In this document: positions 9,072 to 19,877 of the stretch, one piece after another
Layout: every line of letters begins with the position of its first letter
How positions within the stretch are numbered: the stretch's first letter is position 1
Source: Denitrovibrio sp.
GTDB taxonomy: Bacteria; Chrysiogenota; Deferribacteres; Deferribacterales; Geovibrionaceae
Assembly: GCA_002869145.1 (NCBI GenBank)
Contig: PKTM01000026.1
Coordinates: 62,001 to 126,000, forward strand
Reading direction: 5' to 3'
DNA length: 64,000 bases
The notes under the pieces: generated by a model
The model's database searches: none
Told to the model about the DNA's origin: nothing
What the model saw: only the letters and a program-made list of their open reading frames with translations
Program-made: the position numbers and the translations under genes

Positions 9072-12000
9072 TTACGGATTCAAAGGAAGTAAATCGACCT
9101 CCGTAATGCTCTTTTCAACAAAAGTAGCTGAAGCGTCAGCCAAGCTCACACTGTAGCTATTAGTGCTCATAGTGCCGCCTGTCACAGCTACATCGGGTAA
9201 TGGATAAATACCAGTGCCGCTATCTCTTACAGCAAGGCCTGGAAGCTGGTCAACCAGAGTTGCATCTGTTATAGTGCCGTCCGCATTCATACCCCCATAC
9301 AACACACCGATAATGTCGTTAGTCAGGTCGTATGCACTTCCGAAGAAAGCAATATTATCAGCATCATCTGTGGCAATACCCTGTGTGTCAAAATAGGATA
9401 CATCTTCGTAAATAGATGTCTGCCAGTCGACTGTAAAGCCTGAAGTATCTGAGCTAAGCTTCATAAATTGAGTATAGTCGTTTGTAGTTCTGACTGTGGA
9501 GATATTTGCTTTAAGGAAGTAACTCCCAGGAGTCATTGAATTTACAAGGCTTACTGCATTTGCTTCCGACCCGTCAGTGGTGTAGTTGTCAAATATCTCG
9601 TAATTGAATGTAAAAGAATCACCATCAAACTCAGCTAAGAGGATGTCGCCACCGTAATAGTCGCCTACATAACCAGAAAACAGTAAATTACCTGTAGCAG
9701 TAAAAGCTACCCCTTCAAAGACTGACTCATATGCTGGGTCGCCAACGCTGTCAGTATACTCAGTGGCAACTATGTTGAACGCACTAAATGAAGGTTCAAT
9801 ATAAATGAACATAGGATTAAGCACACTTCCGTCAAAGAAGGCTCCAGTAACGAGTACTTTATTCGAATCTGGGTCTACAAACATCTTTTTTGTGGAAAGA
9901 TAATATGATGAACCGCTGTATGTACCATCAAGTGCCATCTCATACTGACCTATAAGACTGCCAGCAGGGTCTATCTCAATTATGTATGGGTTTTCGCCAT
10001 CTAACAATATCAGAAGGTTTTCATCATTAATGATATCTGAATCAACAAAATATGATCCGAATCCATTACTATCAGTAAAAACTTTAGACCAAACGACACT
10101 GCCGGTATCATCTACCAATATTACCGCTACATTATAGTTATCAGTCGACCCAACCAAATAAGTATAGCCATACTGAGGGTTGGTTGAATCTGTAATAATA
10201 TTTACTCCATCACAGGTATACATAATGTCAGAAATATCTGTGCTAATCATATATCCTGTTACGTTGCCGTTAGCATCCCCATTAACAATACTTGGGTACA
10301 CGGCTCCATCAGAAGTAGAATTATACGTTATTCCGCAAATTATAAAGCCTTCTTCATAAATAGCCGCATCATGGCCATAACTTATTTCGTCAGCTGCATA
10401 AACCATTGCAAGAGCTGATGGGTCTGTTTCAGGTATAGCAGTGTCATCATAATCCAGTTCATAAACGGTCATAAATGCTTTACCTTCTGAATCGAATGCA
10501 GTAATGCGAATAGTACCGCCCTCTGGAGTGAAATATGTCATCAAGTTAGAGATATCAAGGACAAAGTAGTCTTTATCATTAGTAACTGCCATATCTGTTT
10601 GGTTATAATTACCGAATGAATCATAAACATCAACTTCGACCTCTATCATATCTACGGTATAGGAAGGTCTGGAAAAATGTAATGTAACAGGCCCTGATTC
10701 ATAGTCGTACAGATTTGTACTGGCTGTTGAGTTTAGAGTTATAAAGTAACCAGCCGTAAGCATATCAGCAGGAAGCAGTGTCCCGTAAATTGTATAGTCG
10801 AATGTCTCTGATGAGCTGTCGACATAGCTAGTGTCTATGGTAAACATAGGGTCTGTTATAGCTGTATCACTTGATGTGTAGTTATCAAATGCCATGAAGT
10901 GGTATTGCAGACCATTCAGGAGAAAACTCTGGTTAGGAGTCACTATTTCAATGCTGTCACAATCAGTACAGTCTGCAATAGGCTCAAAGTAGAAGTCTGA
11001 GGTAAATCCGTTGTAAGCAGATACTGTAATATCAGTGACTAAACCTTTAGGATCATAGAAATCAGCCATGATACCTGACTTGAACTCAGTGGCGCCATTT
11101 ACATCAATCTGATACACAGCAGCAGGCGTAAGTTCTGCTTCATAAAGTCTGCCGTCACCTACAATTACCCAAGATCCCAGTTCTTCGGTCATATAAATCC
11201 GCTCATGATCAATTGTGCCGTCACTAAAATAAAAATCGAGAAGCATTTCGCTAACACCATCTGCTGATACTGAAACCTCTGTTGCATTAACAGACAGGAG
11301 TTCCACATAGCTTTCAAAGTTGAAGAAATCATCACTGACTGCATCAATAAGAAGCTCTTCGATAAACTCTTCTCTTGTCTCGCCTCTTTCTATGCCAAAA
11401 TCTACTGCAATATATTTATCAATATCATCAGCAGTTACAAAATCTGATTCCATCATTGTATAGATGAAATTAAATATAGTGTTGTTTATAGTGTCCGCTT
11501 CAGAAAAAGCACAGTCGATTGCTATCTCCTGATCTAATGAGGATGAATATTCGATTGTTGCAGAGCCCTCACAAGCAAGAGCTTCACTTTTGTCATAAAC
11601 TCTCAGGGTGAAGCCATATGTTTGCCCGTCTACGTAAACGGCACTGTCCAGCTCATATATGTCGGTAAACAGATGTGCTGTAACGTCTTCAGTAGTTGCG
11701 CTTGCGCCTGTTTCAATTAACAGCTCTGCGTTCAATATCTCAGTATTTCCAATATAAATGCTGCTGTTATATTCACGTACAACATCAAATGGAAATTTAA
11801 TGTAGGTAAAATCAATTGAGATGTCATTATCATAAGATGTTCTGTATTTTCTGAATGCACTGTCGAAATAGACTGTCTTTATGGAACAGAAATTCAACTC
11901 AGACAAATCAGTGGTCGAAATGCCTGAAAGGTCAAACACCATATCTGAACCATCAAGCGGCAGATAAGTCTCAACGTTGAAAGATGAACCTGCTAGTGTC

Positions 12001-15000
12001 TCACAGTAAAGCTCACCACCACCATAAAGAACATCAGCTGCTGGAAATGCCAGTGTTGCTGAGAATTCGCCAGTCGAAGCGAGAATATCATGACTGAACT
12101 CTGTCGAATCAGTTATCTGCACGAAATAATCTTCCGGTGATGCAGTGATATCTGCTTCATCAGGAAATGACTGAAATACGTTATGATTAATTACTTGAAG
12201 TGGCTCACCAATTGGTTCCATAGTTAATGTATCGTAACCAGTGTATGCAGCATATTCATACACTGCATAGTTGAACGCAGCAACATCAAAATTATGTTCA
12301 TATATCTCATCATCAGTTAAAAAGTATTTACTGGATTTTCCATATAGCCCATCGGCTTCGTTATAAACTACAAATTTACCATCAGTGTTTTTAATAATCT
12401 TAAGACCGCCCTCTGGAGTTCCCGGTCCATCGACAACAACCATTTCGATGCCTTGTGAGGATCTGTCAAAAACATCAAACTGAAGCCCCGCTTCGTATGA
12501 AACATTTCCTTCAGGATCAACATCTTTATCGATAACGAGAATAGTTTTTCTTGCAAACAGCCAACCATTACCAGCTATATACCATAGCCCGTCATCTCTC
12601 TTGGTTAGCCAGTAATATTTAGGATATTTTTCCCCTGAGGAATTCAGCATATTATAATGAACAACTAAGTCATTATTCGGCAGCTGTGTATATATTTCAA
12701 AGTCTTCTACAGAGACTGATGTGCTTTGTATGAAACCGTTTGATACAAACTGGTCACGGGTGAATCCTGCGAAATAGTCCATATCCGGATCAACATATTG
12801 CTCATAGCTGCCTCTTGTTCTGGCAGAGTATAAATCCACAAAAAATGCTTCAGTTTCTGCAAGGAATGAAGGATCTGTAAGTTCATTTTCTATAACAAAA
12901 AAGCTATATGAAAATGTTTCAGATGCAGTACCAAGAACAGCCGTGGCATATATGTTTACTCCTACGTCACCAAAGTTATATTTAGGTCTTGTAACTGTAC
13001 CGTCATCTGCAATAACTTCTGGGTAATCGGATTCCCAAGTGATTACAGTGCCGTTAGTGAAAGTAGTTTGAAGCACTAAATCATCAGTTACGCTTGCGGC
13101 ACTGGCATTTGCACCTAAAATATCACTAAGGTAAAGTGTTGCAAGATCCTGAGCCAGCAGGTCAGCATCTGTATCAATGGCAGGCGTTACATCTATTATA
13201 ACCGAGCCATCACTAACACTCTTAAATCCTGCGGCCATATTTGAAAAACCAGCTTGGGCTACAGTCTTTACAATTTGACCAAATGCAGCCAGTTTAGTGT
13301 CTGTCATTGAATTTACAAGTGATTTTATTGAGTTAAAAACTGTTGCGTCAACACTGTTTGCACCTGTCTGAAAAGCTGCCACTAGCTGGTTATATGCTTC
13401 AAGGGCAGGTCCAGATGCAGGTTTACGTACACCAGCCTCTTCTGCGGCCTCTCGTACTTCTGCGGATGTAAGTCCGGCATCTGCAGCATCTGAAACCGCT
13501 GTCAGAACATTTTGGACATTTACATCATCTGATGCAGCAAATACCGTTACAACATCACTCTGCTCAGTCGAATTGAACGGTTCAAGGGATGAAGATATTA
13601 CTGCGACCGTTTCAGAATCCAAGGAATCATCTACGTTTGAAGAGTCTCCTGTTTCCAAAACAAATACTGATGTAAACTCTTTTCCATCTGCATCGTAAGC
13701 AGTCATAGAAAATTCTGCTTCAAGAGGAGTAAAACCTAAATCTGAAGGGAAACTAAGTGTAAATGTGCTGTTGTTTAGAGGTATCATCCCCTCCATATCA
13801 TACCAGTTTCCTTCATAATCACGAATCTCTACCCTGTATTCGATAAGCCTTGGACTGTATGCTGTAGGTTTTATAAGCTGGAATGCTACAGTCTGACCTA
13901 AGTAATCAGCCAGAGCGGTACTTGTTGTTTCCGGAACCATTGGAAAATAATTCGCAGTAAGTCCTGTTAAGCTCACAGGCTGGCCGTATACTTTGACGTT
14001 GAGATTATCGCTGGTTCCGTCGGTGTATGTGGTTGAAATAGTGTACACACCATTAGTGGTAACAGCACTTGCATCATTGATTGTGGTGTCATAAAGGTTT
14101 ATGAAATCATCATAAAGCCCGTAATCTTGATTAGTCTGGGTAGGTGTATCTATATAAAAACCGTCACAATCAGTACAGTCGTAAGGCAGGAAAGAGTAAG
14201 CTGTGCCAAGACCAGGTCCTGTAACAGATATACTGCTTACTATTCCCTTCTCATCGTAAAAATCACTATTGAGACCTGAGTAAAATGATTGTGCATCTGC
14301 GGTCATTATGTAATATGCCGATGCTGTGAGTTCTGATTCGTACTTCCTGTCGTTACCGGTTATAACCCATTTGCCGTTCTCCTTTGCCATCCAGATGTGC
14401 TCGGTTATCACAGAGCCGTCACTGAAATACATGTTAAGGAATGCCTCTTCGTCAGTAGCTGCTCTGGCTGCTGCCCTATCAGCCGCCATTACAATATCAA
14501 CCTTGTCAAGAGTCACAGTATCACTTGTAAACTCAAAATTATCTCCGGAAGTGATATCTGATATAAACTCGGCTCTGGTTCTGCCGTCAAATGTTCCAAA
14601 ATCTGATGATATAAATTCATCTATCTCTGATTCGCTTACATCTGAGCCAGAAAAAATTATTGATGTAAAGTCATAAGCTGAGTTTTCCATAGCTAGTTAA
14701 TCTGTAAAGGTGCACTCTAAATCAACTTCGTTCTCTATTTCAGGGACTATAGCTATTGATGCTGTGCCTGAGCAAGCCTCACTGCCGTCAGTTCCGAAAG
14801 CTTTTACAGTAAAGATATATGTAGAGTCAATTGTTAGCTGTGTAAGCTGAATAGTACCGCCTTCCGCAGCTGAGGTGATATCCATTTTGCCGGAAGAATC
14901 AGCGTTGTTGGTATAAGTAAGCTCAACAGAATCTATCTCGGTATTGCTTACAAAAAAAGAAGTGTCGGTGCTTCTTGCATCTTCAAAGTCTACATTTAAG

Positions 15001-15107
15001 GAAATGCTGGCTTCTCTGGCAGAGCTGCCTGAAGATCCACCGCTGCTTCCGCAGGAAACTAAAATCATGCTCAGTGACAAAAGGATTGTAAATATAAGAA
15101 CTCTCAT
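9072..15107 (-). pseudogene. Giant surface lipoprotein with NTF2-like repeats, interrupted by in-frame TAA at 14697
   Basis: Start at 15107 (MRVLIFTILLSLS) with a GGAGA site. A lipobox (ILVSCGSS) gives a lipidated Cys. Residues 1-136 are an Ig-like segment ending LECTFTD; then comes TAA (14697-14699), and the frame continues LAMENSAYDF and about 1,870 more residues. An internal repeat shows the join is natural: the region around CTFTD-stop-LAMENSAYDF aligns with CAFSEADTINNTIFNF further on. At least three NTF2/SnoaL-like modules occur (FYFSDGTIDHERIYM and its copies, each ending GxWVIxGxGRLYE), with paired DCTDCD motifs, an atrophied Ig domain (TFTNGTVITWESDYPEV) and a beta-propeller-like C-terminal ~400 residues. 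Probably outer-membrane or exported; function unknown. Confidence 0.75.
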
Positions 15108-15266
15108 AAAATATCTCCACATCATGTTTATTTTTTACTTTTACGAGTATATTAAGCTAATATCGCATATGAAATTGTATTAAATAATTATACCCGATAA
15201 AGATAATGATGACAATAAAACATCAGCCAAATTTGATGTGATTTGGAACATGGTTATAAAACATTA

Positions 15267-16043
15267 TTAAAGAATGTCATCTCTGAAATTTACAAGACAC
15301 GGCAGAGTTTTGCGCACCTGCTTAAGATACTTTAAACTAATATCGCAAGTGAGAAGTCCTTCATCGTCCCCCAGATTGTCTGTCATCTCGCCAAAAGGTG
15401 CAAAAGTAGCAGAGTTTCCGCAGAAATCGCCACCGCAAACATTTGAAATCAAAGAGTATGAAGTGTTCTCTAAAGCCCTTGCTGAAAGGAGAGTTTGCAT
15501 GTGCTCCACTTTTCTTTCCCCGCCATACCATGCAGCAGGGATGACAAAAAGCTCTGCTCCCCTTTTTACAAGGCTACGGTAAATCTCTGGGAAACGAAGG
15601 TCATAACATATAGAAAGACCGCATGATACACCGCCGCAATTAAAAACAGGCGGCAGACTTTCTACTCTGAGCATATGGTCAGACTCTTTAACGGTAAAGG
15701 CATCAAAAAGATGAAGTTTACGATATTTTGAAATGAGCTTTCCTTCGGGAGAAAACACCACGGCAGTATTAAAAACTCTCTCGGAACCGCTGTCTTCCCA
15801 AAGACAGGCACAGACAGTTATATTATTTTCTTTTGCGGCAAGGGCAAGAGCTTTTGCAAAATGACCCTCTTCTACATTCTCTGCAAGTTGGTAAAGCTCA
15901 GTCTCATCCGTTCTCTTCCCCATCAGCATCTCAGGAAGAACAACAAGGTCAGAATCTTTCGCTTTTTCTATCATATTGATTGCTTTTTGTAGATTTTCAC
16001 CTTTAGAAGGTGAAAGTGTTATTTGCGCGGCTGCTGCTTTCAT
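15267..16043 (-). CDS. Carbon-nitrogen hydrolase (nitrilase superfamily amidase)
   Basis: 258 residues, cytoplasmic. The Glu-Lys-Cys catalytic triad is visible in context: Glu in LVVLPEMLMG, Lys in KYRKLHLFD, Cys in GLSICYDLRFPE. This pattern and length fit the Nit/omega-amidase-like branch (deaminated glutathione amidase or 2-oxoglutaramate amidase), which detoxify or recycle deaminated thiols or glutamine products; substrate cannot be told from sequence here. It is a single gene on the minus strand, followed by no clear partner. Confidence 0.88.
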   Translation of the reverse strand: MKAAAAQITLSPSKGENLQKAINMIEKAKDSDLVVLPEMLMGKRTDETELYQLAENVEEGHFAKALALAAKENNITVCACLWEDSGSERVFNTAVVFSPEGKLISKYRKLHLFDAFTVKESDHMLRVESLPPVFNCGGVSCGLSICYDLRFPEIYRSLVKRGAELFVIPAAWYGGERKVEHMQTLLSARALENTSYSLISNVCGGDFCGNSATFAPFGEMTDNLGDDEGLLTCDISLKYLKQVRKTLPCLVNFRDDIL

Positions 16044-16130
16044 AATCTCACCTAAAAACTTTACATTTCTTATGTTTGCATTATTACCTAAAACCTGTTA
16101 AAACCATAGTAAAATCTTATGAGGTGATAT

Positions 16131-16415
16131 ATGAGCTGCTGTGGCGGTGATGAGCATCAATGCGGATGCGGAACAAACGACAAAGAGTCAAACGAAACAA
16201 ATGAAGAGATGATGAATTTCGCCTTTGCTATGGACAAAGAGATGTTCGCAGAGATAAATGAAGCCGCAAAGACCAACAATATGGCCTTTGAAGAATTTAT
16301 ATACAACTGCATAGAGGTGGGACTTGCCATTACTGCGGGTGAGCTTGCACTCATAGATACTGATCAGCTGGAGATGGAAGAGGAAACAGATAGCGAAACA
16401 GACAAAGAGGACTAG
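16131..16415 (+). CDS. Small acidic protein with Cys-rich N-terminus
   Basis: 94 residues. The N-terminus (MSCCGGDEHQCGCGTN) is a potential metal-binding patch. The middle (DKEMFAEINEAAKTNNMAFEEFIYNCIEVGL) resembles a ribbon-helix-helix-like or short helical domain, and the C-terminus is a run of Glu/Asp. A GAGGTGATAT site precedes the ATG. It overlaps the convergent PEP-binding gene by four bases. I do not recognise the family. Confidence 0.65.
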   Translation: MSCCGGDEHQCGCGTNDKESNETNEEMMNFAFAMDKEMFAEINEAAKTNNMAFEEFIYNCIEVGLAITAGELALIDTDQLEMEEETDSETDKED

Positions 16416-18970
16416 AGCCTTTTTGCTCTGTATATAGCAACTTCGTTACTGCTGATATCGGTTATCAGCCTTAGAGGTCTCTTAGGGAATCGGTAATATT
16501 TTATAACCTTTTCAAAACCTTCAGTGTCCTCCATCGCTTTCCAGAGCATATTCTGCCTTTTGGTTATGGTGTTGCTCATATAAAAGTTGTCCTTCTTGTC
16601 CAGTACAGAAATATACACAATTCTTGATTCAACTACATCATGAAAAAAATGTGTACCGTAAGAAAGCTCCGGAACCATCCCTTTTTCTATACGGCCAACT
16701 TCTATTATAGCCTTCATGGAATCTATCTGGCTGAATTCTACAGGAACGCCAAGGGCTGTAACACTGGAGCCCCATCTACCGTAGCCAATAAGCATACAGT
16801 TAAGCTCACGCTCTTTCACTCTTGAGTTCAGAAGGCCTATAATATCTGCGCAATGCCTTTTTTTATCAGGAGCAAGCTTCATATACTCTTCCCAATCCAC
16901 ATAAACCACTGTGTCTATCGTCAACGAGTTGCTGCCGCCAAGGAAAGTGCCCTGCGCTCTGAAAACCTCATATTCTGCTTTACTTCCTCCTCGTAAATTT
17001 TCCAAACCTATCTTTTGAACCTGCACAGGCCTGCACTGCAATATATTAATTCTATATTTCTCTTCATCTTTGAAATTTACAGTAAACTCTATCTCAACCG
17101 GATGGTTATATGCCTCTTCCAGTGTCTTCATCATTTTACCAAGGGATTCCAGGACATTTGTTTTGCTAATGACGTAATCATGCGAGATGTACCAGGCTTT
17201 TATTGAAGAACTCGTTGTTCCTTGAAGTTTTTTCTCTATCTCTCTGTCTCTGGCAGCTATAAACTTCATAAACAATTCTGAATTATCGCTTTCATCTAAA
17301 TCTGCAGGTTTTACTTCCTTCACCTTGTTTGCATATGTATCCACAACATCCATATATCTCTGGCAGTAAGCTCTCCTGTTTTCGATGCCTGGCATAGGAT
17401 AGTCTTCCGGTCTGTTAAGAGCTATCATTCTGGCATAATCGCCTCTTGCAGAATCCACAGCCTTTGTGCCTAGCCCAGAAACCATCCTGACAAGTCCTGA
17501 TTCAGGATCAATCTTTCTGTCCCATATATAAGAATTATAAGAGTGTCCCACACCTGACAAATGAGGGAAATAATAGTCGTCATTATAAATCCCTGAGACT
17601 CTCTGGATTATAATAGACATAATATCAGAACGGCCTTTAATGTCGTAAAACCGTCTGTATTTAACAGCTTCCTGCCCGAACATACTTGCGTATATAGCTT
17701 TGAAAATATCCGAAAGCTGACGGGTCATATTTTCGTCATCACCCGTGAGAATACAGAATTTACTCTCATACTTGCCTGCAAAAGAGCTCTCAAAACTATC
17801 TTCAAGCAGGCTGCTCGATCTTGCTATAATCGGATAGTGACCAAAATAGTCTATGATGTCGTCCATGCGCTCTATAACCTCAGGCGGCATCTTCGCATTA
17901 AGTATCAGCCGATGAAGTTTTTTCGCCATCATTACATCTGCTGAGGATAAAAAACTTTTATATTCGTCCCAGAGGTCGTTATATATCATAAATGTATAGA
18001 AGATATCCGAACCCAAAAAGAAACTATCATCTGGTTCTGAATGTTTATCGTAAAGCTCCGGGTGGTGATGTTTGATTATTTTTCTGGCTATAAGCATCCC
18101 TGTGGCCTTTCCGCCTATATATCCGGACCCTATGGTTCTGCGTCTCACAAGCTTCAGCTCAGCCAGATTAAAGTATTTTGAAGCCAGATCAACAATCCGG
18201 GAATCCTGCCCCATCATTATCCGGCAAAGTTTTTTTACAGCTTCTGTGTCTTCCAGTTTTTCGTCGTCGGAACCAAGAAACAACCTGTCCAGACAGTGGT
18301 AATACTGCATGTCGCTGCGTTTGTCCGGGGGGGTTATTATCTCCATGGCTTCTACATTGTCCGTAACAGGGCGGACACTCATTTCAACATCAAGAATATA
18401 AGGTTTATACATAACATTCGAGTGTCTTCCGTCTGCTTTTCTAGGGAGCAAACAGTGTCTTCCAACATTGTCTTTGATAACACGCACAATAACTGATGCA
18501 GAATCCGAAACTTTTTTCACAGTGAACTGTCTCTGACATTTCTTTATCATGCCTACAAATGAAGTGACTTTTCTCTCTCTGGTCTTTTCCGCTATCATCT
18601 TATAAGCATAACCAGCAAGCCAGTCCGAACCCCAAAACGACATAAGACTTGTCAGGCAGTCAAAAAAGACTAAGTCTTTCTCGCCTAATTTATCGATAAT
18701 TTTAATGCACTCTTCTACAAAATGCTCAAAGCCTTTGTCCGGATCTACTTTATGTTTTTTTATTTTACCGGAATCATAAGAAAGTCGGTTGCGGCCATTA
18801 TAGAAATTTATGTGATGTATATTTAAGTCGTGGTTTTCAAGGTCGTCAAAAATTGATTCGGAGATAATCTTATAACCAAGCACTTCTTCGGTCTGAAACA
18901 CAACAAGATCACCAAACCTAAGCCCTCCGGCAAGTGTAACTATCCCATCTCCGGGTATCTTTTTCTCCAC
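16412..18970 (-). CDS. KaiC-like domain fused to PEP/pyruvate-binding domain
   Basis: 852 residues. Residues 1 to ~200 follow the KaiC/RecA outline (GGLRFGDLVVFQTEE, LVFFDCLTSLMSF as a Walker B-like strand), but the Walker A lysine loop is absent, so this part probably does not hydrolyse ATP. The remainder matches the ATP-grasp domain of pyruvate phosphate dikinase/PEP synthase: IGGKATGMLIARKI, PIIARSSSLLEDSFESSFAGKY, and LQCRPVQ at its end. No phosphohistidine or PEP-utilising C-terminal domain is present, so it is not a complete dikinase; a regulatory or phosphotransfer role is possible. It stands alone. Confidence 0.75.
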   Translation of the reverse strand: MEKKIPGDGIVTLAGGLRFGDLVVFQTEEVLGYKIISESIFDDLENHDLNIHHINFYNGRNRLSYDSGKIKKHKVDPDKGFEHFVEECIKIIDKLGEKDLVFFDCLTSLMSFWGSDWLAGYAYKMIAEKTRERKVTSFVGMIKKCQRQFTVKKVSDSASVIVRVIKDNVGRHCLLPRKADGRHSNVMYKPYILDVEMSVRPVTDNVEAMEIITPPDKRSDMQYYHCLDRLFLGSDDEKLEDTEAVKKLCRIMMGQDSRIVDLASKYFNLAELKLVRRRTIGSGYIGGKATGMLIARKIIKHHHPELYDKHSEPDDSFFLGSDIFYTFMIYNDLWDEYKSFLSSADVMMAKKLHRLILNAKMPPEVIERMDDIIDYFGHYPIIARSSSLLEDSFESSFAGKYESKFCILTGDDENMTRQLSDIFKAIYASMFGQEAVKYRRFYDIKGRSDIMSIIIQRVSGIYNDDYYFPHLSGVGHSYNSYIWDRKIDPESGLVRMVSGLGTKAVDSARGDYARMIALNRPEDYPMPGIENRRAYCQRYMDVVDTYANKVKEVKPADLDESDNSELFMKFIAARDREIEKKLQGTTSSSIKAWYISHDYVISKTNVLESLGKMMKTLEEAYNHPVEIEFTVNFKDEEKYRINILQCRPVQVQKIGLENLRGGSKAEYEVFRAQGTFLGGSNSLTIDTVVYVDWEEYMKLAPDKKRHCADIIGLLNSRVKERELNCMLIGYGRWGSSVTALGVPVEFSQIDSMKAIIEVGRIEKGMVPELSYGTHFFHDVVESRIVYISVLDKKDNFYMSNTITKRQNMLWKAMEDTEGFEKVIKYYRFPKRPLRLITDISSNEVAIYRAKRL

Positions 18971-19024
18971 AGTGCCCCCTTGTTTTTAAAGATCATTTAC
19001 AAATTGATAAAAAAAGTGAACAGG

Positions 19025-19381
19025 TCAGAAATTAGTGCAGTTGTCAGGCGAAACCGTTTTAAGAATTTTAAGATCAGAGATAACCTGTTCTTCATCGTTC
19101 ATATATTTTATAGCCTGATCAATAATGTCTTTAACAATTTCATCTTTAGTGTTCAGACTGTAAATTATCCATCTGCCGTCTTTGAGAGAGCTGACCAGCC
19201 CGGCATTTCGAAGTATTTTCAGGTGGGATGAAATGGTGGACATAGATACATTTAAAACTGCATTTATTTCACACACACACAGTTTTCTCACAGAAAGCAT
19301 GCAGAGTATCCTAAGTCTGTTAGAATCTCCTAATGCTTTGAAAATATCGACTTTTTTTTCCATATTAACTCGCGCAGACAT
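19025..19381 (-). CDS. ArsR-family winged-helix repressor
   Basis: 118 residues (a second Met at residue 7 is an alternative start; neither has a strong ribosome site). Features of the family: FKALGDSNRLRILCML, then KLCVCEINAVLNVSMSTISSHLKILRNAGLV as helix-turn-helix, and DGRWIIYSL as the wing. The CVCE motif (Cys-x-Cys in alpha3) is the classic As/Cd/Pb-type metal site, so it may sense a metalloid or soft metal. No resistance genes are adjacent; the target may be itself or distant. Confidence 0.88.
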   Translation of the reverse strand: MSARVNMEKKVDIFKALGDSNRLRILCMLSVRKLCVCEINAVLNVSMSTISSHLKILRNAGLVSSLKDGRWIIYSLNTKDEIVKDIIDQAIKYMNDEEQVISDLKILKTVSPDNCTNF

Positions 19382-19402
19382 TGTAATTTAAAAAAATAAG
19401 AC

Positions 19403-19771
19403 TTAAAGGTTCAGATCCATCACAGCCTGCAGAAGAAGCTTCCGGTTTACAGGCTTATAAACTATCTCATTCACTTCAGCAAGTGACTCCGCCTCGCTTC
19501 GGTATGCTGTTGTAACAACAATGGGAATATCTTTGTTCTCTTTCCGGATAAGCTCTATCATCTCAAAACCGCTCATCTCTGGCATTGATAGGTCTGTTAT
19601 GATGATGTCTGGCAAATTAACATGAAAAATGTCCATACCTTCTCTTCCATTTGAAGCTGGCAAAACAGTTTTAAAAAATTTTGAAAGCATTCGGCATGCC
19701 ATCTCTCTGGTAATTTCATCGTCCTCAACATAGAGAACGGTCAGCTCACTAAGAGTTTCCTGAGATATCAT
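19403..19771 (-). CDS. Single-domain response regulator (CheY-like)
   Basis: About 122 residues, receiver only. The acidic pocket is in VEDDEIT; the phosphoacceptor Asp is in DIIITDLSMPEMSGFEM; Thr in VTTAYRSEAE and Lys in IVYKPVNRK complete the active site. No output domain. Start set at the ATG with GGAG five bases upstream; a GTG two codons earlier is also possible. It lies 21 bp from the ArsR gene. The partner kinase is unknown. Confidence 0.88.
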   Translation of the reverse strand: MISQETLSELTVLYVEDDEITREMACRMLSKFFKTVLPASNGREGMDIFHVNLPDIIITDLSMPEMSGFEMIELIRKENKDIPIVVTTAYRSEAESLAEVNEIVYKPVNRKLLLQAVMDLNL

Positions 19772-19840
19772 ATCCACTCCGAAAATAATAAGTCTCTTAA
19801 TATTATCATATGAAAAAAAAATGTCTATAAGCGAAAAAAG

Positions 19841-19866
19841 AAAAGAGGTGATTGCTCACCTCTTTT
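19841..19866 (-). terminator. Rho-independent terminator
   Basis: Perfect 11-base inverted repeat AAAAGAGGTGA / TCACCTCTTTT with a four-base loop, followed on the minus strand by a T-rich tract. It lies 12 bp past the stop of the 19878 lipoprotein gene. Confidence 0.85.
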
Positions 19867-19877
19867 ATAAGTAATTA

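Noticed and set aside
9072-14690. Long open frames on the opposite strand of the large lipoprotein gene
   Set aside because: They lack ribosome sites and known motifs, while the minus-strand frame has repeats, a lipobox upstream and a terminator.
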